From Paraphysomonas bandaiensis (taxonomy: Eukaryota; Chrysophyceae), in contig CBFFRP010000141.1 in the NCBI GenBank assembly GCA_965644295.1, forward strand, positions 285,973-349,972: 64,000 nt of DNA, read 5' to 3'. This document shows positions 57,784-64,000 of the stretch, piece by piece. Numbering within the stretch: the stretch's first letter is position 1; every line of letters starts with the position of its first letter. The position numbers and the translations under genes were made by a program. The notes below the pieces were generated by a model. That model was not told the origin of the DNA, did not search any database, and was given only the letters and a program-made list of their open reading frames with translations.

Positions 57784-58560
57784 GTTTCTAAGTTAAGGTA
57801 TAGAGTCTACGATGCACCGCATTTATACTCTATGTTTTGAAGCCTACATATCTATGTGCATTCACTGTAATAATAATCTCCTACATCTGTGAACCTCTCG
57901 TTATTAAACATATCTTGAAAGATCAAACTATTCATCATCAGCATTTGTACATCACTATATTTCACTGTACATTCAAGTGACATACTGAATATACTCGTAT
58001 AAGATCATATTCTAATAAGTAAGAAGGACCTTTATTAGGATTCAGCTTAAGACAAGATAGTATCTGTGAGTTATAATGTTCAATGAAATATATCATGAAC
58101 TGAATTAGAGAGAGTATCTGTTGAAGATACATGATCATCATCATAACGTCGTCATTATCAGTTACACTTCTAACCATTCCGTTGAGCATGATAGCTATGT
58201 TTTATATTGTTATCTATAACTCTCACTTTACAGACTCTGGTATCTCATACTTGTTAAGATGTTATCTATACTCGGTTAAGTAGTAGTTTACTATGGCACA
58301 AACTACTTGTTATCAGGGATAGGGAACAATATATTCTTGTATTGTAATATATTGTAAAATATATTGATTGGTGGACTGGTCAAATATTCCATCAATATCT
58401 AAAGTTGAAATATCTAAGTAGAGGTGCACGAGTCATGTAGTATGTAGTTGACAGTTGTGGCCGGATGCAAGCATATTTCAATCAATATTGAATGAATATG
58501 GTGATGATGATGTCATCGATGATGGCTCAGAGTACTAAAAATGGAAACTACGGATGTGTT
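57784..58560. other. Intergenic, no gene seen
   Basis: AT-rich 3' flank of the secreted protein gene. It contains a weak frame at 57962-58189 (minus) without motifs. Confidence 0.5.
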
Positions 58561-58585
58561 TACTTACTGGGAAAAATTTAATTTT

Positions 58586-58635
58586 GGCCCTTTTTGGCCC
58601 TCGGCCCGCTAGGGCCCTCGGCCCGCATTTGGCCC
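58586..58635. repeat. GC-rich GGCCC repeat block
   Basis: Within otherwise AT-rich DNA the 14-mer GGCCCTCGGCCCGC occurs twice (58596-58609 and 58613-58626), flanked by further GGCCC copies at 58586 and 58631. The region is partly palindromic (GGGCCC). Function unknown; it could be a protein-binding site or a repeat terminus. Confidence 0.7.
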
Positions 58636-58798
58636 TCTACTACAACTAACAATAATAACAATAATTCTTAATTAAAAACACACACAACACACACTACAAC
58701 CACAAGCAACAATAACGCACAAAGCAAAGGGCAGTATTACGCACAAAGCAAAGGGTCAAATTTAGCAAGAGTTATTAATATCTTAAGCAAGAGCAACT

Positions 58799-59026
58799 TT
58801 ATACCAAAACATTTTTCGGAGCTGGGTCTACTTCCTTCTGAGCTTCCTCCAGCTCATTAACTAAAACTTCTTCATTAATAGACATTCTGGACTCCAGATT
58901 ATCTACCCTACTGGCAGTTGCTACACACAACTTAGTGACGTTCTCCAAATTGAGAGCAATTCCCCGTAACATTTCCTTAACTTCATCTAACTCAGATGAA
59001 CCAACAGGACCCTCCGAATCAGACAT
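58799..59026 (-). CDS. Small acidic coiled-coil protein, unknown
   Basis: 75 aa, ATG at 59026. It starts MSDSEGPVGSSELDEVKEML, then a heptad-like helix with RGIALNLENVTKLCVATASR and VDNLESRMSINEEVL, and ends EEAQKEVDPAPKNVLV. Upstream on the minus strand a GTAAGTGAAG...TTATTGTAG sequence could be a short 5'-UTR intron. It resembles the N-terminal part of retrotransposon Gag-like proteins in style only. A real small gene or transposon remnant are both possible, with low certainty. Confidence 0.4.
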   Translation of the reverse strand: MSDSEGPVGSSELDEVKEMLRGIALNLENVTKLCVATASRVDNLESRMSINEEVLVNELEEAQKEVDPAPKNVLV

Positions 59027-60374
59027 TTCGATATATATCTATAATCTACAATAATGATATCTTCACTTACGTGTTTTACCGTTAGTAAATTTACTATGAA
59101 CAACTCAGGTCTTGCAACCTAAGATCACTGAAAAGATATGAAATGGTTGTTTATCGAAACAACAAAACAGAAAGCTATAATAATAACTCTTTAAGAAACC
59201 AACAGCCAGAAACACAAGCTCCCCTGTATCCTGCAATCTAAAGCTCCCAATAGACAGATCAGTCAACCAACTATGTTAATTTCATAGAGAATTATTATTA
59301 AAAACTAAGTTACAAGCAAAACGAAAGACAGACCCCTAGTCTAAAGACTCCTCCTCATACACAGGACATTGAATGCAACCACAACCGTACAATATGCTCA
59401 AACATGTACTACACTACATACGATTCATATCCTACATCGTTTATAGTCAAAAACCCCCTGAAATACGCCTAAATAGGTCTTTTCCAAAAACCTCCGATTT
59501 TTGAGTCCCAAAAAACCCAAAAATCCCCAATTTTTGAGAATTGCAGAAAATCGCCGATTTTCGAGCCACAAACACCCAAAAATGACAATCTTCGAATCCA
59601 CAAAAATTGCAAGCACATTTCATGACAACTGCAATCACATTTCAACCCGTTAAACATCGCCATTCCTGCGAACCAGTGTACAACAGACCTAGCCATCTAT
59701 ACATAGGGAAATTTTACCATCAGCATGCCTAGAACACCTATGCATCTGTGCCCAATGGCACCCTACGAATTCCTCCCCATTCCACAGAAAATCGATGGTG
59801 TGTGATAATGGGAAAATAATCGTATATCATAGTCCGGAACGATGAGCAAGCACATAGAGCTGTTCAAAACCATCAGAAAGCTTCTCATAATGATGAATGG
59901 ACTACGAATATCGCACATGCGGTACCAATCAATGTTTCCTAACTCAAATCGCTGTTACACCGACTGCTATATGGATATAGGTGTAAACCAACGGGTGGCA
60001 ATCACGTAGGCCCACGAAATTGTGTGTATCACTGCTTCCTAACCCCAATCGCTGCCGTATGCCTCCTCCTAATCACGCTGGTATTACTCATCCCCGTCGA
60101 AAAGCTCGTAGGAAATACAGAAGTCGTGTCCATGATGGTTAGTAAGTCTTGTTTCGTTCCCTTTAGATCACTCTAATAATTCAATCTATCAACTACTTAT
60201 AAAACTTGTTCATTCCTTCTCCATATACTATAACCGCCTATTATACCAATATATATCATCATATAAAACTACCAAGGGCGTTATAAAAGCCCACGGCTTT
60301 ACACATATCTATTTGCTTAATTTTATATAAAGTCATTTAAAAAAATAAAAATATATAGTATTATTATAACATAC
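59027..60374. other. Non-coding transition zone before the AT-rich island
   Basis: No gene supported. At 59450-59600 the words CCGATTTTTGAG / CCCCAATTTTTGAG / CCGATTTTCGAG recur with CCCAAAAA spacers, an internally repetitive patch that leaves open minus-strand frames rich in Phe/Trp. From about 60200 base composition turns strongly AT-rich and stays so to about 63850. Confidence 0.45.
60335..60374 (+). promoter_or_regulatory. AT-rich upstream element of the 60375 ORF
   Basis: A run of A followed by ATATATAGTATTATTATAACATAC directly before the ATG at 60375. It follows the same pattern (A-run, then TATA-type box, then ATG within 10-20 nt) as the other ORFs of this island. Confidence 0.45.
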
Positions 60375-60587
60375 ATGAACAAGTCAGAAAAGAATATTGC
60401 TTATCAGAAGCAATACTACAAGAAGAATAAAGACAAACTAATAGCTTATAATTGTAAAAAGGTTAAATGTGAACTATGTGACAGAGAGGTTTGTAAAAAC
60501 AGAATTAAACTACATTATAAAACTGCTTTATGTAAACGAACACAAGAAGAGAAAAAGATGTTAGAAGAAAGGAAAGAAATAAATTAA
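60375..60587 (+). CDS. Small Lys-rich Cys/His protein, virus-like
   Basis: 70 aa, MNKSEKNIAYQKQYYKKNKD..., with a Tyr/Lys/Asn-rich start (YQKQYYKKNKDK) and one putative zinc-binding unit CELCDREVCKNRIKLHYKTA followed by LC (Cys-x2-Cys, His, Cys). The YQKxYYKKNK style plus a single zinc knuckle is one I associate with short proteins of giant viruses and their mobile elements, some next to or inside endonuclease genes. No catalytic motif is present. A nucleic-acid-binding role is inferred. Confidence 0.65.
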   Translation: MNKSEKNIAYQKQYYKKNKDKLIAYNCKKVKCELCDREVCKNRIKLHYKTALCKRTQEEKKMLEERKEIN

Positions 60588-60738
60588 TAATTATTATAAA
60601 ATGGTTTAAAAACTTATAAATATATATATAAAACCCCCAATTTTTCAAAATAATTTATTCTATTCAAAATAATTTATTCTATTCAAAATAATTTTAGAAA
60701 TAAAACCCCCAATTTTGTTTTTAAAACCCTCAGTTTTA

Positions 60739-60996
60739 TTATATTATTCTTACATGAATTTCATCGATCACATCTTCAAAATGCATGACAAATTCTTCAA
60801 AGTCTTTAATATTTATTGTATAATCATGCCAAAACAAATTAGGGTTAGAACTACGAGCGTTAAATTTAGAATGGTCTATTTCTTTAAAGAATTGTACACT
60901 ACGAGCGGTAAATTTAGAATGGTCTAATGATTCAAAGAGTTCTAAACAAAGTGGGCCACTTTTTTTTTTATACTTAATAATTACATCGATTAACAT
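60739..60996 (-). CDS. Unknown virus-like protein with internal DHSKF repeat
   Basis: 85 aa from the ATG at 60996 (MLIDVIIKYKKKSGPLC...). A short internal duplication is visible: DHSKFTARSVQFFKE and DHSKFNARSSN, matching the near-identical nucleotide copies at 60861-60875 and 60907-60923. The end DFEEFVMHFEDVIDEIHVRI is acidic and helical. ATTATATATACA lies directly before the ATG. No family recognised. Confidence 0.55.
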   Translation of the reverse strand: MLIDVIIKYKKKSGPLCLELFESLDHSKFTARSVQFFKEIDHSKFNARSSNPNLFWHDYTINIKDFEEFVMHFEDVIDEIHVRII

Positions 60997-61082
60997 TGTA
61001 TATATAATTAGAAAAGAAAACAAATTTATACAAAAACCCTATAAAACCTTGAAGTCTAATTTAATTATAGAATATAATAATG

Positions 61083-61102
61083 TTGTTATATTATATATAT
61101 AG
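61083..61102 (+). promoter_or_regulatory. TATA-type box abutting the fibre-like gene
   Basis: GTTATATTATATATATAG ends immediately at the ATG at 61103. The same kind of box precedes the other ORFs of the island. Confidence 0.5.
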
Positions 61103-62548
61103 ATGTCAATTTATACAAAGCCGAAAACAAGCAATAACGCTATTTTCAATGCAGAAAATCATAAACAGATTGAAACAGCAAGAGTGATATTAAATATGGC
61201 GGAATATGCAAGATTAGACAATGCTAAATTTACAGCGAACGTTGAAATCTTGAATGGTAATAACTCAACCATAAACAATGAACCCCAAACAGTGGCCTTT
61301 ACAGATTCAAAAAATAATATGTTGTCAGATATGAATACAAGATTATTAAACCTCACTGAAAATGAAATACAAACATTAGACGGTATAAATACCAATGAAA
61401 CTATACAATCACAATTGAACACATTGACAGCAAGTTTTAATGGCCTTGATGCTCTCCAAGATATAGACTTAATTAATATACCGAATTTGCAAACGGATGT
61501 GGCAAATTTACAAGCCCAAGATATAACATTACAGAACAATATAAATGCTAAACATGATATAATAGATGTGAATAATAAACTTGATTCATCATTAATATAT
61601 GACTCAACAGAATTAGATACAATTGATAATATAATAGTAAGTTTACAAGATCAAATAACTAATAATGACACTGATATAACAAACTTACAAACTCAAGATG
61701 TTACACTTCAAAATAATATAAATGCTAAACATGATATAATCGATGTAAATAACAAGTTGGATTCTTCATTAGTGTATGATTCAACAGAATTAAATACAAT
61801 GGATAATATTATTTCTAGTTTGAATGCTCAAATAGCAAGTAATGATACAGATATAACAAGCTTACAAACTCAGATTACTAATAACGATACAGACATAACA
61901 AACTTGCAAACTCAGATTACTAACAACGATACAGACATAACAAACTTACAAACTCAAGATACAACATTACAGAACAATATAAATGGTAAACATGATTTAA
62001 TCGATGTGAATAATAAGTTGGATTCATCATTAGTTTATGACTCCACATTTACTGATACAATTGATAACTTACTAAGTACAATAGACGGCAATATTACAAC
62101 ACTTGAAAATACAAAATTGAATTTAACAGGCGGAACAATGACAGGAAATATAACAACTAAACAAATAAGCGAATCCATCAGCACAACATATACGTTTTCT
62201 TCAAATGTGTTGACATATAATTATAGCAATGGTTCAATTATATATTTCAATGGTTTAACAAGTGATACAAATTTTGAACTTGATATAACGAATATTAATT
62301 CAAGTAACTTAATAAATACTTCTTTCACAGTTTCTGTTATAATAGACACATCAACATATAAGGCATATATAAACACTTTAAAAGTTAATACAGTTTCAGA
62401 AACTTTGAATGTGTCAGGAGGACTCGCAAATATTAATGTAGACGATGTGACAACATCAGGAGCAATATTGCAAACAATAACAATAATATATACTAACTCA
62501 GGAACATCACCAACGAAAGTAATATCAAATATAGGTTCATATTATTAA
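61103..62548 (+). CDS. Repeat-rich fibre-like structural protein, virus-like
   Basis: 481 aa, intronless, Asn/Thr/Asp/Ile-rich with almost no Cys or Trp. The N-terminal 100 residues include NAIFNAENHKQIETARVILN and a phage-fibre-like LLNLTENEIQTLDGINTNE. A unit of about 40 residues (QNNINAKHDIIDVNNKLDSS then YDSTEL.T.DNI) occurs three times near residues 137, 196 and 283. Between them lie several NNDTDITNLQTQ repeats of 12 residues that read as a trimeric coiled-coil or beta-fibre shaft. LNLTGGTMTGNIT (about residue 338) is a motif common in phage and virus tail fibres. The C-terminal 130 residues are beta-rich and may be a receptor-binding head. Host attachment is inferred, with no sequence proof. 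Confidence 0.75.
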   Translation: MSIYTKPKTSNNAIFNAENHKQIETARVILNMAEYARLDNAKFTANVEILNGNNSTINNEPQTVAFTDSKNNMLSDMNTRLLNLTENEIQTLDGINTNETIQSQLNTLTASFNGLDALQDIDLINIPNLQTDVANLQAQDITLQNNINAKHDIIDVNNKLDSSLIYDSTELDTIDNIIVSLQDQITNNDTDITNLQTQDVTLQNNINAKHDIIDVNNKLDSSLVYDSTELNTMDNIISSLNAQIASNDTDITSLQTQITNNDTDITNLQTQITNNDTDITNLQTQDTTLQNNINGKHDLIDVNNKLDSSLVYDSTFTDTIDNLLSTIDGNITTLENTKLNLTGGTMTGNITTKQISESISTTYTFSSNVLTYNYSNGSIIYFNGLTSDTNFELDITNINSSNLINTSFTVSVIIDTSTYKAYINTLKVNTVSETLNVSGGLANINVDDVTTSGAILQTITIIYTNSGTSPTKVISNIGSYY

Positions 62549-62705
62549 AAATATTTATTCTATTCAAAATATTTTTTCAAAATAATTTATCAAAAATATT
62601 TATTCTATTCAAAATATTTTTTCAAAATAATTTATCAAAAATATTTATTCTATTCAAAATATTTTTTCAAAATAATTTATCAAAAATATTTATTCTATTC
62701 AAAAT
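62549..62705 (+). repeat. AT-rich tandem repeat, about 45-bp unit, 3.5 copies
   Basis: Directly after the fibre-like stop codon, units of AAAATATTTATTCTATTC plus AAAATATTTTTTCAAAATAATTTATC repeat three to four times. A shorter relative (AAAATAATTTATTCTATTC twice) follows the ORF ending at 60587, at 60647-60695. Position after two ORFs suggests a transcript-end role in the island. Confidence 0.85.
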
Positions 62706-62739
62706 AATTTTTCAAAAATATATAAAACAATTTAAAAAA

Positions 62740-62764
62740 ATATTATATATATATATTATATATC
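62740..62764 (+). promoter_or_regulatory. TATA-type box abutting the 62765 ORF
   Basis: ATTATATATATATATTATAT ends a few bases before the ATG at 62765 and is preceded by an A-run. Same layout as its neighbours in the island. Confidence 0.5.
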
Positions 62765-62932
62765 ATGCCTAGAGAAATTAAAAGAAAGTGCAAACATTGT
62801 GGTAAAACTATGAAAAGAATAAACAATGATTGGAATTCAAGAGAATATCATAAGAAATGTTATAAAGAGATTGAAGAGATGAAGTCAATGATTATGAATA
62901 TGGAGAAATATAAGAAAGTGTATAATTTATAA
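62765..62932 (+). CDS. Tiny Cys/His protein, virus-like
   Basis: 55 aa, MPREIKRKCKHCGKTMKRIN then WNSREYHKKCYKEIEEMKSM, ending in a short amphipathic helix. CKHC with a later HKKC gives one possible zinc site (Cys-x2-Cys ... His-x2-Cys). It is one of two such small zinc-ribbon-like proteins in this 3.6-kb island. Confidence 0.65.
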   Translation: MPREIKRKCKHCGKTMKRINNDWNSREYHKKCYKEIEEMKSMIMNMEKYKKVYNL

Positions 62933-62995
62933 ATTATGTTGTCATTATAGTTAGTTAGTATTATATATACATATGTATATGTAACGTTTTAAAAA

Positions 62996-63319
62996 TTAAT
63001 AGCCTTGTTCAGGTTTAATATAAGAACCGTGTGAATCATCATATTCTTTTAATAGCTTTTGTCTTTTCTCATAAGCTTTAGTTTTTTCAAGTTGTTCACT
63101 TGGTAAGTTTCTATTGATTGGATTCTTATAATATATTTGTTGTCTTTCACTGAGAAGTTCAACTTGTTTTTTTCGTTTCTGTATTTCCAAGTCTTTGATT
63201 AAGGCTTTATACTCTTCAATTTTTTTCGTAATGTTTGATATTTCAGTTTGAACTTGAGGTTTCTTTGTCTTTGGTATTGCGAAGAGTTCATTTTTTAAAC
63301 ATATAACAAAATCTGCCAT
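62996..63319 (-). CDS. Coiled-coil protein, virus-like
   Basis: 107 aa, MADFVICLKNELFAIPKTKK then a long predicted coiled coil (EISNITKKIEEYKALIKDLE IQKRKKQVELL) and SERQQIYYKNP. The tail is basic. The ATTATATATACTT element abuts the ATG at 63319. No enzymatic motif; family not recognised. Confidence 0.6.
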   Translation of the reverse strand: MADFVICLKNELFAIPKTKKPQVQTEISNITKKIEEYKALIKDLEIQKRKKQVELLSERQQIYYKNPINRNLPSEQLEKTKAYEKRQKLLKEYDDSHGSYIKPEQGY

Positions 63320-63404
63320 AAAGTATATATAATAATGTTTATATAAAAAATATAGTTTTCAAATTTAATAAAAATAATAATTTTATTATAAAACAATTTA
63401 AAAA

Positions 63405-63433
63405 AATAATTTTATATGTATAATATATATATT
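63405..63433 (+). promoter_or_regulatory. TATA-type box abutting the 63434 ORF
   Basis: TTTTATATGTATAATATATATATT runs into the ATG at 63434, after an A-run at 63390-63402. Confidence 0.5.
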
Positions 63434-63829
63434 ATGAAAACTTTAACAATTGACATTGAAGAAATTGACAGTTTATATTCAAAGCTACAAAATGATAAAG
63501 AAATAAGATGTATTGTATTTGAATGTGAGAGAATGAGAGAACTAAATTTAATTGATTTTGAAATTGGTTTATCATATGAAGAAGAAGAGGAAAAAGATAT
63601 ATTACATGAAAAAAACAATAGAAAAATCAATAAAGTTATTCCAAGATTTATTCCCAACACTATAACACATCTAAGTTTTAATGATGAAATCCACCTTGAT
63701 GAACGTGCATATAATTATTTTCCTCAAAGTATACTTAAAATTAAGGATGAATACAAACACATAATAACAAGAGATGACATTAAAGAGATATTAAAACAAT
63801 TCTTACATTTAAGGTATGAAGTACTTTAG
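63434..63829 (+). CDS. Acidic protein with FNIP-repeat-like segment, virus-like
   Basis: 131 aa, MKTLTIDIEEIDSLYSKLQN..., acidic (EEEEEKD in the middle). The segment IPRFIPNTITHLSFNDEIH resembles a single FNIP repeat (IPxxITHLxF...), a motif abundant in Dictyostelium and in mimivirus-type viruses. The rest is not recognised. In-frame Met codons upstream are absent, and the TATA-type box supports this start. Confidence 0.6.
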   Translation: MKTLTIDIEEIDSLYSKLQNDKEIRCIVFECERMRELNLIDFEIGLSYEEEEEKDILHEKNNRKINKVIPRFIPNTITHLSFNDEIHLDERAYNYFPQSILKIKDEYKHIITRDDIKEILKQFLHLRYEVL

Positions 63830-63889
63830 AGGAGAAAAGGTATATTAATGTTAAGGATAACTGATGTAAACATGTCAATGTGTGATGAC

Positions 63890-63931
63890 AATGAATGGAT
63901 ATGCATGCATGTGACATACTATCCATTCATT
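63890..63931. repeat. 12-bp perfect hairpin near window end
   Basis: AATGAATGGATA (63890-63901) and TATCCATTCATT (63920-63931) form a perfect inverted repeat with an 18-nt loop rich in GCATGC. It lies about 60 bp past the last island ORF, where composition returns towards host values, so it may mark the element border or a 3' end signal. Confidence 0.6.
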
Positions 63932-64000
63932 CATAATACGTAGTGCGTATGTGACAGGAAAACTACGGAAGCGAAGTTTACACTTCAACTCTTACAAATG

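Larger units (their letters stand above)
60240..63850. mobile_element. Putative endogenous large-DNA-virus or virophage/polinton-like segment
   Basis: About 3.6 kb that contrasts sharply with the host DNA. It is visibly far more A+T-rich, with six intronless short ORFs closely packed on both strands (60375-60587 +, 60739-60996 -, 61103-62548 +, 62765-62932 +, 62996-63319 -, 63434-63829 +). All are preceded by TATATA-type boxes abutting the ATG, and related AT-rich repeats follow two of them. Protein styles (small Cys/His proteins, a fibre-like protein with LNLTGGTMTG, an FNIP-like segment) are typical of nucleocytoplasmic large DNA viruses and their virophages. No capsid, ATPase, polymerase or integrase gene is visible, and the right limit may lie outside the window. 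Confidence 0.65.

Noticed and set aside
59425-59696. Three overlapping minus-strand open frames rich in Phe, Trp and Leu
   Set aside because: They come from an internally repetitive CCGATTTTTGAG patch. The frames mirror one another and none has a known motif.

Overview
This window is eukaryotic nuclear DNA, most likely from a unicellular organism (a protist). The evidence is a set of spliced protein genes with GT-AG introns that are mostly 43-110 nt long, an intron-containing tRNA-Tyr, long microsatellite and minisatellite arrays, and decayed Copia, pogo and hAT transposons. The families present (CDK20, HRD1, XPA, PSTK, Prune-type DHH phosphatase, threonine dehydrogenase, JmjC hydroxylase, MUN/C2/DysF protein) are broadly eukaryotic. 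They do not let me name the lineage, although the set would fit a holozoan or another free-living protist.

Layout: 1-2.8 kb has no convincing gene. A long minus-strand gene at 2.8-10.0 kb encodes a C2-PH-C2-DysF-DysF-MUN-C2 protein of about 2230 aa. Next come a CDK20-like kinase (11.1-12.3 kb, minus), a membrane-anchored SMP-30/gluconolactonase-like protein (12.7-13.8 kb), a vWA protein (14.7-16.1 kb, minus), a DHH/DHHA2 phosphatase (17.0-18.3 kb, minus) and a 7-TM protein (18.9-19.9 kb). Copia debris fills 20.4-21.4 kb. PSTK lies at 21.8-22.9 kb (minus) and an internally deleted pogo/Tigger-like transposon with intact ends at 23.02-24.45 kb. After it come a JmjC protein (25.0-26.3 kb), a small secreted cystatin-like protein (27.1-28.05 kb, minus), tRNA-Tyr (28.2 kb) and an HRD1-like E3 ligase (28.9-31.5 kb). 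A 22-bp minisatellite (33.2-33.7 kb) precedes a multi-pass membrane protein fused to a class-3 lipase (33.85-37.5 kb). A threonine dehydrogenase-like gene (minus) and a FAD-dependent oxidoreductase gene (plus) are divergent across a 420-bp ATAC microsatellite at 39.5-39.9 kb. hAT-type MITEs and a decayed hAT transposase lie near 37.8, 42-42.8 and 53.7 kb. A 1789-aa WW/PH protein (43.4-48.8 kb, minus), a TPR co-chaperone (49.7-50.9 kb), a second SMP-30/strictosidine-synthase-like protein (52.1-53.3 kb), XPA (54.2-54.8 kb, minus) and a large secreted protein with a possible glycosidase fold (55.3-57.8 kb) complete the host part.

The last 3.6 kb (about 60.3-63.85 kb) are different. The DNA is far more AT-rich and holds six short, tightly packed, intronless ORFs on both strands. 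Each has a TATATA-type motif just upstream of its ATG, and AT-rich repeats follow two of them. The products are two small Cys/His proteins, a repeat-rich fibre-like protein with a phage-tail-type motif, a coiled-coil protein, a protein with an FNIP-like segment and one unknown. This looks like an endogenous piece of a large DNA virus, virophage or polinton-like virus that runs up to or beyond the window edge. No capsid, polymerase or integrase gene is visible, so the assignment is an inference.

Exon boundaries below come from reading splice sites by eye and keeping the reading frame. Where the frame does not close I say so.
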